Origin: Planctomycetota bacterium
GTDB taxonomy: Bacteria; Planctomycetota; Planctomycetia; Planctomycetales; Planctomycetaceae
Length of the DNA: 43,166 nt
Direction: 5' to 3'
Assembly (NCBI GenBank): GCA_003671275.1
Contig: QWPB01000005.1
Span: 1-43,166 of the forward strand
Shown: positions 32,806 through 40,090 of the stretch, one piece after another
Layout: every line of letters begins with the position of its first letter
How positions within the stretch are numbered: position 1 is the stretch's first letter
Program-made: the position numbers and the translations under genes
The notes under the pieces: generated by a model
The model's input: the letters and a program-made list of their open reading frames with translations, nothing else
What the model was told of the DNA's origin: nothing
Database searches by the model: none

Positions 32806-33891
32806 ATGCTCCTCTCCGTCACCTACCCCGTCCTTCCGAAACGCAACTCCGTCCGAGCCTCGCTCGTGATGGACCACTTCGGAATCAGCCAGGACACCAG
32901 CGAGCACGTCCTCGCTCGCGACTTAGAAGTGCCTCTCCAACCCGGCGATGTGGTCCTCTTCACCGGAGCCAGCGGGTCGGGGAAGTCGTCGCTGCTGAGG
33001 GCTGTGCTGCGACAATTGGATGCGGACAGTCAATCGGTCGGGGGAAATTCACCACGGAGGCACGAAGGCACGGAGAAGAGTGGAGCAGAGGCCACAGGTG
33101 TCAGCCTTCCGACTCATGACTCAACGATCGGACTCCCACCGATTAAAGACTCCCCCTCCGTGTCTCTGTGCCTCCGTGGTGAATCTCATTTCACTGAGAC
33201 TAGTGTTTATTCTATCAATCGTCCCATTCTCATCGATCTCCCGTCTCTCCCCCTTGGCACGCAAACCCTCGTCGACGCCATCCCGCTGCCATTCGAGGAG
33301 GCTCTGCAATTGCTCGCCATGTGCGGTCTCGGCGAGGCCCCGCTGCTGCTCCGCACACCGCAAGAACTTTCCGAAGGCCAGCGCTACCGGTTCTCGCTCG
33401 CCCTTGCCGTGGCCCTCAAACCGAAGTGGATCGTCGCCGATGAATTCACCGCGGTCCTCGACCGCACGACCGCCCAGGTGATCGCCTATAACGTTCGGCG
33501 AATTGCAGACCGGTACGGCGTCGGGTTCCTGCTGGCCACTGCTCAGAATGACATCGCCGCCGACCTCTCGCCGGATCTGTGCGTGGCATGCGACCTCGAT
33601 GGCCGAGTGATCGTCACCCGCCAGGCAGCAGAGGCAGACAGGAATGTCTGCCCCACACCTTCCGGCTCCCCTCTTCCCCCAGGAGAGGGGCTGGAGGTGA
33701 GGGAAGTTGGGTCAGACAGCGTTCTTGTCCCTTCGACCGCCGATCCCGGACGGGCAGATGTGCCCGTCCTACAGCGTAAAAAAAAAGACCACCCATCAGT
33801 TTCCACCGCGACCTCTGGATCAGCATCGCCACCCGTGGCGACTGGCCGTATTTCGCTCGGTGGCATTATCGCAGTCACCACATCGGACTGA
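32806..33891 (+). CDS. ABC-type ATPase, repeat-interrupted, upstream half of an ATPase-GNAT pair
   Basis: The 361-residue frame encodes an ABC-type ATPase without membrane domains. Walker A is FTGASGSGKSSLLRAV (residues 52-67), the signature LSEGQRYRFSLALAV (188-202), and Walker B WIVADEF (208-214), followed by LLATAQNDIAADL. Between Walker A and the signature, residues of about 81-132 come from a palindromic repeat (33044-33187). From about 274 onward the sequence comes from further repeats. An A9 run (33778-33786) lies 35 codons before the stop. The arrangement recalls COG2401, ABC-type ATPases fused to an acetyltransferase domain. The stop TGA overlaps the ATG of the GNAT frame (TGATG). 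The ATPase core appears intact; the repeat-derived inserts are probably loops. Confidence 0.75.
   Translation: MLLSVTYPVLPKRNSVRASLVMDHFGISQDTSEHVLARDLEVPLQPGDVVLFTGASGSGKSSLLRAVLRQLDADSQSVGGNSPRRHEGTEKSGAEATGVSLPTHDSTIGLPPIKDSPSVSLCLRGESHFTETSVYSINRPILIDLPSLPLGTQTLVDAIPLPFEEALQLLAMCGLGEAPLLLRTPQELSEGQRYRFSLALAVALKPKWIVADEFTAVLDRTTAQVIAYNVRRIADRYGVGFLLATAQNDIAADLSPDLCVACDLDGRVIVTRQAAEADRNVCPTPSGSPLPPGEGLEVREVGSDSVLVPSTADPGRADVPVLQRKKKDHPSVSTATSGSASPPVATGRISLGGIIAVTTSD
33044..33187. repeat. Long-armed palindromic element inside the ATPase gene
   Basis: Arms of 32 bp (33044-33075 and 33156-33187; 28 of 32 positions match) contain TTCACCACGGAGGCAC, a sequence type I recall as dispersed in planctomycete genomes. 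The element adds about 50 codons in frame between Walker A and the signature motif. Confidence 0.75.
33633..33652. repeat. GGCAGACA palindrome in the ATPase gene
   Basis: GGCAGACA and TGTCTGCC form perfect 8-bp arms with a GGAA loop, at the point where recognisable ATPase sequence ends. A GC-rich imperfect inverted repeat (CTCCCCTCTTCCCCC / GGAGAGGGG) follows at about 33665-33690. Confidence 0.65.
33748..33769. repeat. GGACGGGC-type palindrome, copy 3
   Basis: GGACGGGCA and TGCCCGTCC are perfect 9-bp arms with a GATG loop, inside the 3' end of the ATPase frame and nine bases before the A9 run. Confidence 0.75.
33778..33786 (+). other. A9 run, possible frameshift site joining ATPase and GNAT frames
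   Basis: Nine consecutive A form AAA AAA AAA in the ATPase frame. A -1 slip (or one extra A in the mRNA) moves reading into the GNAT frame, where 34 codons (33787-33888) continue as protein-like sequence with no start codon available. A stop TAA at 33777 blocks that frame upstream. Confidence 0.6.
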
Positions 33892-34412
33892 TGAAGTTCG
33901 GTGTCCTGTTATGGCACAAGGACCAGCCGGTCGGCATCTGCATCTTTGTCGCACCGCCGAGGTCGCTCAAGCCGCGCAACCAGTTCTTTGGACATCGAGG
34001 CGGGTGGAATCGCGCGACGATGCTCGCCCTCAACAAGCAGCTCGTCACATTGCAGCGGGTGGTGATCCACCCGAGCTATCGGGGGGCGGGCTTGGCCTCA
34101 GCCTTTGTAAGAAAGGCCTGCGAGCTGTGCCCGTCCCCCTGGATTGAAACGATGAGCCAGATGGGCCGAATCAACCCGTTCTTTGAGTCCGCCGGTTTTC
34201 AGCGAGTCGGAGTGATCACGGTGGAGTCGGAGTCGCGTGCCACCCATTCGAGAATCTTTGGAGGTCGTCGTCATGGAGCCCAAGCCCTCGTCACGGAAGA
34301 AACCTTCCTCAAAAGCCGCTACGCCTCGCCGGTCTACTACATCCTCGACAACCGCCGAACCGGTGAAGCCGCGAAAGAGAGCGGCACGGCGTCAGCCTGC
34401 CGAGGCGAATGA
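33891..34412 (+). CDS. GNAT-like acetyltransferase domain, downstream half of the ATPase-GNAT pair
   Basis: The 173-residue frame from ATG 33891 holds a GNAT-like domain: FGVLLWHKDQPVGICIFVAP, then TLQRVVIHPSYRGAGLASAF, the acetyl-CoA-binding R-G-A-G-L-A loop, and FFESAGFQRVG. The domain appears to start earlier: the 30 codons before the ATG read FHRDLWISIATRGDWPYFAR and continue WHYRSHHIGL, and contain no ATG, GTG or TTG. This stretch would be made only by a slip from the ATPase frame at 33778-33786. Alternatively translation restarts at ATG 33891, which overlaps the ATPase stop (TGATG). The end overlaps the small-terminase gene by 140 bases. The role of such ATPase-GNAT proteins is unknown. 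Confidence 0.7.
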   Translation: MKFGVLLWHKDQPVGICIFVAPPRSLKPRNQFFGHRGGWNRATMLALNKQLVTLQRVVIHPSYRGAGLASAFVRKACELCPSPWIETMSQMGRINPFFESAGFQRVGVITVESESRATHSRIFGGRRHGAQALVTEETFLKSRYASPVYYILDNRRTGEAAKESGTASACRGE

Positions 34413-34884
34413 GTCTCTCAGCACCGGACGAGCCAAAGGGCCCGTCCTACCTGACGCCCCCTGCCTGCTCCCGACCACCGATGAAGTCATCACCCTCACC
34501 CGCCAGCAGCAGGACGAGTACCTGACCCTCCTCACCAAGGGAGCCTCCGCAGCTGCCGCTTGCCAGAAGCTCGGCATCTCGATCACCGCCTTGCTGGTCA
34601 CGATGGAACAGTCGCCGAAGTTCCGCACCCGCGCGACTGCCGTCTCCGATGTCCTCAGCCAAAACGTCGCCGCCCAGCTCTACCAGACCGCAATGAAAGG
34701 GAGCGTCACCGCCCAAACGTTCTACCTCCGCAATCAACCGCCACCGGAATGGCCGAGCGAAGAAGACGAGTTGCCTCCGCCTCCGGATCTCGCTCCGCTC
34801 TCCACCGCCGAACTCGAATCTGTCGACGCCGCCGAGGAGGAGGAACTCCAGGCGATCAAGGGAAGGCGAAAGCCCCACAAGTAG
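34273..34884 (+). CDS. Small terminase-like HTH protein
   Basis: This 203-residue protein begins at ATG 34273 inside the GNAT gene; an earlier start at 34237 is possible. The first 70 residues are Lys/Arg/Ser/Pro-rich and disordered. The middle (about 78-120) has an HTH of small-terminase type: LTRQQQDEYLTLLTKGASAA, then AACQKLGISITALLVTMEQ. A helical region follows (SDVLSQNVAAQLYQTAMKGS, then AQTFYLRNQPPPEW), and the end is acidic then basic. A GGACGGGC-type palindrome (34426-34447) lies within the coding region. Position directly before the large terminase supports the role: it would bind packaging sites. Confidence 0.75.
   Translation: MEPKPSSRKKPSSKAATPRRSTTSSTTAEPVKPRKRAARRQPAEANESLSTGRAKGPVLPDAPCLLPTTDEVITLTRQQQDEYLTLLTKGASAAAACQKLGISITALLVTMEQSPKFRTRATAVSDVLSQNVAAQLYQTAMKGSVTAQTFYLRNQPPPEWPSEEDELPPPPDLAPLSTAELESVDAAEEEELQAIKGRRKPHK
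34426..34447. repeat. GGACGGGC-type palindrome, copy 4
   Basis: GGACGAGCC pairs with GGCCCGTCC with one mismatch. It lies in frame within the small-terminase gene. Confidence 0.6.
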
Positions 34885-34905
34885 GATAGGCAATCCTGCC
34901 CGTCC
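34884..34905. repeat. GGACGGGC-type palindrome, copy 5
   Basis: GGATAGGCA pairs with TGCCCGTCC with two mismatches, overlapping the stop region of the small-terminase gene. Confidence 0.6.
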
Positions 34906-34913
34906 CCACCGTA

Positions 34914-34936
34914 GGACGAGCCCATTTGGCCCGTCC
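34914..34936. repeat. GGACGGGC-type palindrome, copy 6
   Basis: GGACGAGCC pairs with GGCCCGTCC with one mismatch, preceded by GTA, between the two terminase genes. Confidence 0.65.
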
Positions 34937-34966
34937 AGCCAGTCCCTACTTGCAGCCGAATACCCT

Positions 34967-36529
34967 ATGCCGCGCCGCTCACGTCGATATCGACCGACTC
35001 CCGACGATGACCAGCGACGGGCGCTCATGGCCCGAATCGAACGGCGGCGCCTCATCTCGAATCTGTTTGCACTTCAATCCCCCTCACGGTTTCGTGATCG
35101 GCTCCTACTCTCCTCTTCACCGTCGCGATTGCTCCGCGATGAAATCCAACCGTGGCAATCCGCCGACTTCGAGGCCCTCGATCCGGCATGGTGTCGGTTG
35201 GCGGGTATGCCCTGCGATGATGAGATTCCCCACCGCCGGGCCTATATTGAACGCCCGCGCGGGCACTCCAAAACCTCCGATATGGCCGCCCAGATCGCTT
35301 GGATCTTGCTCGCCGCCCGCACGGCCATCGTGGGTGTCGCCGCAGCAGCCGACCGCGAACAGGCAGCGTTGTTACTCGCTGCCATCAAACGTCTCGCCTC
35401 ACTCAACCCGACGCTCTGCCACGACCTCACGTTCGTCGAGGGAGCAGTCCGTAACCGCCGCACGGGCAGCCGTCTCGACCTCATCTCGTCCGATGTCGGG
35501 TCGTCGTACGGCATCTTGCCCGACTTCGTAATCTGCGACGAACTCAGCCACTGGCCCGGACCCGAGTTGTGGTACTCACTCCTCTCCTCAGCCGCCAAGA
35601 AGCCCGACTGCGTCCTCGCGGTTCTCACCAATGCGGGCGTCGGGCGCGGCTGGCAGTGGGAGGTCCGCGAACAGGCCAGCCAGTCGCCCCACTGGTATTT
35701 CTCGTCGCTCGATGGCCCCCATGCTCCGTGGATCACAGAGCAGAGTCTCGACGAGCAGCAGGCCCTGCTCCCGCCCGCTGTGTATGAGCGGTTGTGGCTC
35801 AACCGCTGGCAGCACTCGGACGGCGAGTTCGTCTCGCTGGCCGAAGCGGAGGTCTGCCTCGACCCGACCCTCACCCGGAAAGACCACGGCTCCCCGCAGC
35901 ACCAGTACATCGCCGCGATCGACTACGCCGAGAAGCACGACTACACCGTCGGCGTCATCGTCCACCGCGAGGGAGACCGCACGATCGTCGACCGCATGGA
36001 TGTCGTGCGGCCTTCGCCGCAACATCCCACACCGATCGCCTGGGTCGAAGCATGGATCGAACACACTGCGATGGCTTTTCCCGAGATCACTTTCGTACTG
36101 GATGAATACCAGCTCGTGGCGACGCTGCAGAAATACGAGACACGGTACGTGATGCGGAGGTTTCCGTTTCTGGGTGGATTGGGAAACCATCGGTTGGCGC
36201 TGCATCTGCGGCAGTCGATCCTGCAACGGAATCTGGCCTGGTACCCCGGTTGTGGAACGTACCCTGCCACTGCCACCTCCCTCTGGCAGGAAACGCCTCC
36301 CACCACGGGCGAGACCCTCCGTGATGATCTGGTCACTGAACTTTCGAGTTTGCTCCTACGCCAGAACAGCAGTGGCCGCGTGCGGATCGATCATCGAGCC
36401 GACGCCCATGACGACCGCAGCTTCGCCCTGGGGGCCGCCTGCCTGCAACTAGTCGGTCAGCCGCCTGCCGAAACCCAGTTTCTGGACATCACTCCCCCCG
36501 CTGATCGTGGCGGTTTTGACTGGTATTGA
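34967..36529 (+). CDS. Phage-type large terminase subunit
   Basis: This 520-residue protein has the two terminase domains. The ATPase part shows a modified Walker A, ERPRGHSKT (residues 95-103), a Walker B PDFVICDE (185-192) followed by a coupling-like SHW, and a motif near TNAG (221-224). The RNase H-like nuclease part begins at AAIDYAEKHDYTVGV (Asp319) and continues with FVLDEY (Asp379) and HDDRSFALG (Asp482/483), so all three acidic positions seem present. The length is usual for TerL. No portal, capsid, protease or tail gene follows, which is unusual for a prophage. It is the last gene of the cassette that starts at 31485. It looks intact. Confidence 0.82.
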   Translation: MPRRSRRYRPTPDDDQRRALMARIERRRLISNLFALQSPSRFRDRLLLSSSPSRLLRDEIQPWQSADFEALDPAWCRLAGMPCDDEIPHRRAYIERPRGHSKTSDMAAQIAWILLAARTAIVGVAAAADREQAALLLAAIKRLASLNPTLCHDLTFVEGAVRNRRTGSRLDLISSDVGSSYGILPDFVICDELSHWPGPELWYSLLSSAAKKPDCVLAVLTNAGVGRGWQWEVREQASQSPHWYFSSLDGPHAPWITEQSLDEQQALLPPAVYERLWLNRWQHSDGEFVSLAEAEVCLDPTLTRKDHGSPQHQYIAAIDYAEKHDYTVGVIVHREGDRTIVDRMDVVRPSPQHPTPIAWVEAWIEHTAMAFPEITFVLDEYQLVATLQKYETRYVMRRFPFLGGLGNHRLALHLRQSILQRNLAWYPGCGTYPATATSLWQETPPTTGETLRDDLVTELSSLLLRQNSSGRVRIDHRADAHDDRSFALGAACLQLVGQPPAETQFLDITPPADRGGFDWY

Positions 36530-36612
36530 GCTGCTGTCTTTTTAACGACAGATCATCAATGATCGATCAGTCTGAATTTCAAACTGACAACCGGATCGCA
36601 AGGCGTTAGAAT

Positions 36613-36639
36613 CCAAAAGGTTCTCTCCCTGCCTTTTGG
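36613..36639 (+). promoter_or_regulatory. Hairpin overlapping the ribosome site of the MBL gene
   Basis: CCAAAAGG (36613-36620) and CCTTTTGG (36632-36639) can pair. The right arm includes the first two bases of GGAG (36638-36641), the ribosome site for TTG 36650, so folding would partly hide it. Confidence 0.4.
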
Positions 36640-36649
36640 AGTTCTGCGC

Positions 36650-37441
36650 TTGTTGCCCCGGCATGAAGTTTTTCCAGGTGTCATTGAGATGAATCTTCAG
36701 GCGCGGCGGCGGCTGGGGTGTTGCGTTTATATGGTACATCATGCGGATGAGTGGATGCTCATCGACATCGGCTATGAAGACACCCTGGACGATATGATCG
36801 ATCTGATCCGGCAGATGGACTTTCCATTGGCGCAGTGCAAGTATCTCGTCGCGACACATGCCGACGTGGACCATATCCAAGGACTGAAACGGGCCAAGGA
36901 GATTATGCCTCAGGCCCAGATCGTCGGCCACCCGCAAGCGGCGGATCTACTGGCTCAGGGCGAACGGATCATGACCTATGCCGAGATCGCCGCGCAGGGG
37001 ATTTCAATCGATCTCCCCAAGGTCACCTTTGACCGCCTGATCAACGAAGGGGATCGCCTGTCCCTGGGCGATTGGGACTTCGAGGTCTGGCACACACCCG
37101 GCCATGCCCCCGCCCAACTGGCGTTTCGCCGGGGCAATCTGCTGTTCTCCGGAGACAATATCTACCGTGATGGGTGCGTGGGCAACATCGATGCGCATCA
37201 TGGCTCCGATATTCCGGCCTTCATTCGGTCACTGACGCGAATCCGGAATAGCGATGTGGAGTGGCTCCTTCCGAGTCACGGTCCGATCTTCCGTAAAGAC
37301 CCGCAGCGACTTGATGAGACGATTGCTCGGCTGACGCAGTATCAACACATGGCGGATTTTGGCACCTGTGCTGTCGATTGGCCGCTGCTTGATCAGTGGG
37401 ATGATGAACTGGCTCGAGGAGTGGGCCCCGAACTCAGGTGA
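36650..37441 (+). CDS. MBL-fold metallo-hydrolase
   Basis: This 263-residue protein has the metallo-beta-lactamase fold signature T-H-A-D-V-D-H (residues 69-75). Further ligands lie in [23 protein letters not shown] and LPSHGPIFR. Such enzymes hydrolyse thioesters, lactones or phosphodiesters with two zinc or iron ions; this one is in the glyoxalase-II-like group by general form. TTG 36650 is chosen because GGAG lies eight bases upstream and the sequence after it looks conserved; ATG 36689 is the alternative. It is followed after 33 bases by a membrane-anchored protein gene, probably in the same operon. Confidence 0.85.
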   Translation: MLPRHEVFPGVIEMNLQARRRLGCCVYMVHHADEWMLIDIGYEDTLDDMIDLIRQMDFPLAQCKYLVATHADVDHIQGLKRAKEIMPQAQIVGHPQAADLLAQGERIMTYAEIAAQGISIDLPKVTFDRLINEGDRLSLGDWDFEVWHTPGHAPAQLAFRRGNLLFSGDNIYRDGCVGNIDAHHGSDIPAFIRSLTRIRNSDVEWLLPSHGPIFRKDPQRLDETIARLTQYQHMADFGTCAVDWPLLDQWDDELARGVGPELR

Positions 37442-37474
37442 TTTTCCGAGTCACTTTCCAAAGAGAGGTCGTTG

Positions 37475-38317
37475 ATGTCGTCACGTCCGGCCTCCGGGAT
37501 TCATGCCGCATGGAGCTGGTTGCTGCAACCTCAGAGTACGGGGTTGGCTGTCTCGCTGGTGGTGCATCTGCTGGCCCTCGTAGCCTGTGGGTTGTATGTT
37601 CTAACTCAACCCGATCACGAGTCTGATCGCGTCACCACGATTATCGAAAATGACGAAACCGCCGATGCACTGGGCGCGTTTCTGGAAGAACCACTCCTAG
37701 CTTCGAAGGCATTCACGACCGATCTGTTCGCGACCCCGATGCCGACCCCCGATGCCGCTCTAATGCCGGTCCCGCTGGCGGCGGAGATGGCCAACTTGCC
37801 CTCGCACCCCTCCGACAGCGAGGGAGAAAGCAGCAGTGATCTCGCGGGTGCGATCGGTGGCTTTCTCTTTCAAGAGCCCGAGAATACGGTCAAAGCCGGA
37901 CGGTTCGCCGCCTTCTCGCGTCCCATCCTTCGTGACGTGGTGGGCAACCTCCCCGCACAGTACGGAGAACCCGGCGAGGCCCCGCGACCGGGGTTGGACT
38001 ATTTCATCGTCCTGCAAATTCGCGTGGACCCCAAACGAAAGACCTACCCGATTCGCGATCTGATCGGTTCCGTCGTCGGGACTGATGGTTATTCCCAGCA
38101 GCTGCCCGAAGGACTCTATATTGCGACCGAATCTGGAATTCCCGTAGAGATCAATTTGCGGCGGCAACCAACCGTCAAAGTCACCGACGGGACCGTACAA
38201 CTGATGCTGCGTGTGCCCGGCGCAGCGGATCAGGTCCGCGATCATATCTACCTGAAATCCAAGATGCTCCGCGAAGAGCAGACACTCCAGCTGGTGTTTG
38301 GAGGTTCGGACGATTGA
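37475..38317 (+). CDS. Hypothetical membrane-anchored protein, TonB-like N-terminus
   Basis: This 280-residue protein has one membrane helix near the N-terminus (GLAVSLVVHLLALVACGLYV, about residues 23-43) preceded by a short cytoplasmic stretch, an arrangement like TonB or planctomycete sensor anchors. A Pro/Ala/Ser-rich linker leads to a soluble domain (about 165-280) with strands such as YFIVLQIRVDPKRKTYPIRD, VEINLRRQPTVKV and VQLMLRVPG. No family is recognised. ATG 37475 has AGAGAGG upstream. It follows the MBL gene closely and is convergent with a DUF1501 gene 24 bases further on. Confidence 0.65.
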   Translation: MSSRPASGIHAAWSWLLQPQSTGLAVSLVVHLLALVACGLYVLTQPDHESDRVTTIIENDETADALGAFLEEPLLASKAFTTDLFATPMPTPDAALMPVPLAAEMANLPSHPSDSEGESSSDLAGAIGGFLFQEPENTVKAGRFAAFSRPILRDVVGNLPAQYGEPGEAPRPGLDYFIVLQIRVDPKRKTYPIRDLIGSVVGTDGYSQQLPEGLYIATESGIPVEINLRRQPTVKVTDGTVQLMLRVPGAADQVRDHIYLKSKMLREEQTLQLVFGGSDD

Positions 38318-38341
38318 GTACGCTGCGGATGACCTATCTCA

Positions 38342-39769
38342 TCAGGCAATGATGTCGTGAATCACGTTTCCGAACACATCCGTCAACCGCATGTCGCGCC
38401 CCCCAAACCGAAACGTCAATTGGGTATGCTCAATCCCCAACAAGTGCAGGAGGGTGGCGTGCAAGTCGTGCATTTCCAGCTTGTTTTCGATGGCGTGATA
38501 TCCATATTCGTCGGTCGAGCCGTAGGTCACCCCCCCCTTGACGCCGCCGCCCGCCATCCAGACGGTGTAACCGAATGGGTTATGGTCACGTCCATTCGAG
38601 CCTTGAGCAAACGGTGTCCGCCCGAATTCGCCCGCCCATAATACGAGTGTCTCATCCAGCAGCCCCCGCTCTTTCAGATCGGTCAGCAATGCGGCAATCG
38701 GTTGGTCCACCGAATGAGAGTTCTTTTCGTGACCATCCTTCAGATCGTTGTGCTGGTCCCAGCGGTCACCATTTCCCGCCGGTGAAGTGACTTGCACAAA
38801 TCGCACCCCGCGCTCGACCAGCCGCCGCGCCAGCAGACAGCTTTGCCCGAACGCCTTCGTCCCCGGCCAGCTGTCGTTCAGGCCATACCGCTCCTGGGTC
38901 TCCTGGGTCTCCTGACTCAGGTCGGCCAGTTCTGGGGCCGCCGTCTGCATGCGAAAAGCCAGCTCGTAGTTGGCGATCGCGGACTCCAGGGCATCCTGTT
39001 TCCCAGTCCGCTCCAGCAGCGAGCGGTCCAGCCGCTCGATCAGTTGCAGCTTGCGCCGCTGGGCGGCGTCGGTCGGGTCGGCCCGGTCAACATTGGCCAC
39101 GGGAGTCCCCTCGCGACGGAACACCGACCCCTGATAAGTCGCGGGCAGGAAACCATTCGAGAAACAGTCGAGCCCTCCCGGAGGGATCAGCCCGGCATTG
39201 ACCACCACGAATCCCGGCAGGTTCTCGTTCTCGCTGCCCAGTCCATAAGTTGCCCACGCTCCCATACTCGGGCGGCCCTGCAACCCATGCCCCGTATGCA
39301 GGAAGTAGTTGGCGTTTGTGTGCTCTGAAAAGTCGGAGGTCATTGATCGGATGACGCACAAATCATCCGCGCGCGATCGCAACCGGGGAAACAGATCGCT
39401 GATCGGCAATCCGCTTTGACCGCTATTCTCGAATTTCCAGGGCGACCCGAGCGAAGCGCCGATGTTATCGAACTGCGTCGGCTGAATCTTCATCTTGAAG
39501 GGGTTGCCGTTCTCCCGGGTCAGCAGTGGTTTGGGATCGAACGTATCTACCTGCGACGGACCGCCATCCATATAGAGGAAAATGACGCTCTTGGCCCGCG
39601 GCGTGAAGTGTGGCTTTTGCGTCGCCGCCAGAGCCTGCCCACGGCCGGTCATCAATCCGGCCAGTGCGACTGCTCCAAATCCATTCGCCGACTGGGCCAG
39701 CCAACCCCGCCGTGATATGGGAGCCGGTTGAAACGCCCGGCATGCGGAACGACGAGGCTGTTCGGACAT
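38342..39769 (-). CDS. DUF1501 secreted protein with Tat signal
   Basis: This 475-residue protein is the second DUF1501 member in the window. A twin-arginine signal (SRRGWLAQSANGFGAVALAG) starts about 20 residues after ATG 39769. Motifs match the first copy: IFLYMDGGPSQVDTFDPKPL, DLFPRLRSRADDLCVIRSM, SCLLARRLVERGVRFVQVTS, LWAGEFGRTP, NGRDHNPFGYTVWMAGGG and a final RFGGRDMRLTDVFGNVI. The fold is related to alkaline-phosphatase-like sulfatases; the reaction is not known. No DUF1549/DUF1553 partner is adjacent. The longer frame to 39790 lacks support. Confidence 0.92.
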   Translation of the reverse strand: MSEQPRRSACRAFQPAPISRRGWLAQSANGFGAVALAGLMTGRGQALAATQKPHFTPRAKSVIFLYMDGGPSQVDTFDPKPLLTRENGNPFKMKIQPTQFDNIGASLGSPWKFENSGQSGLPISDLFPRLRSRADDLCVIRSMTSDFSEHTNANYFLHTGHGLQGRPSMGAWATYGLGSENENLPGFVVVNAGLIPPGGLDCFSNGFLPATYQGSVFRREGTPVANVDRADPTDAAQRRKLQLIERLDRSLLERTGKQDALESAIANYELAFRMQTAAPELADLSQETQETQERYGLNDSWPGTKAFGQSCLLARRLVERGVRFVQVTSPAGNGDRWDQHNDLKDGHEKNSHSVDQPIAALLTDLKERGLLDETLVLWAGEFGRTPFAQGSNGRDHNPFGYTVWMAGGGVKGGVTYGSTDEYGYHAIENKLEMHDLHATLLHLLGIEHTQLTFRFGGRDMRLTDVFGNVIHDIIA

Positions 39770-40090
39770 CGTTTTCACTCCTGATGACACGGTCTCACCA
39801 AGACACCTTAGATCGCCGGACGGCCTGACTCAAGGTTAAAGCCCGTCTCGCAGGAGGGATGCACTCTGAAACCGTCCAGCGAATGTCGGTGTCGAGAATG
39901 ATTTCTCCCGCACCCGACGATCGCCCCCTCCGTCGAGGCCATGCCATTCGCAGGAGACGGGGCGGAAGCGGACAGCTGCGGGCTTTCGTGATGCACCCCT
40001 TGTTCAGGCGTTCGACGGCCTTCCATCGTCGTCGTGCGGTTTGCGATCTATGATAGAGAGATGGCCCGAGGGCTCCGACAGGATGTGACC
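39770..40090. other. Divergent intergenic region
   Basis: These 321 bases separate the DUF1501 gene (minus) and the glutaredoxin-like gene (plus) and must hold both promoters. Open frames on both strands here lack protein character. No repeat or RNA is visible. Confidence 0.45.

Noticed and set aside
32470-34940. CRISPR array
   Set aside because: The repeats are short palindromes at irregular distances, partly inside genes, without unique spacers of constant length and without cas genes.
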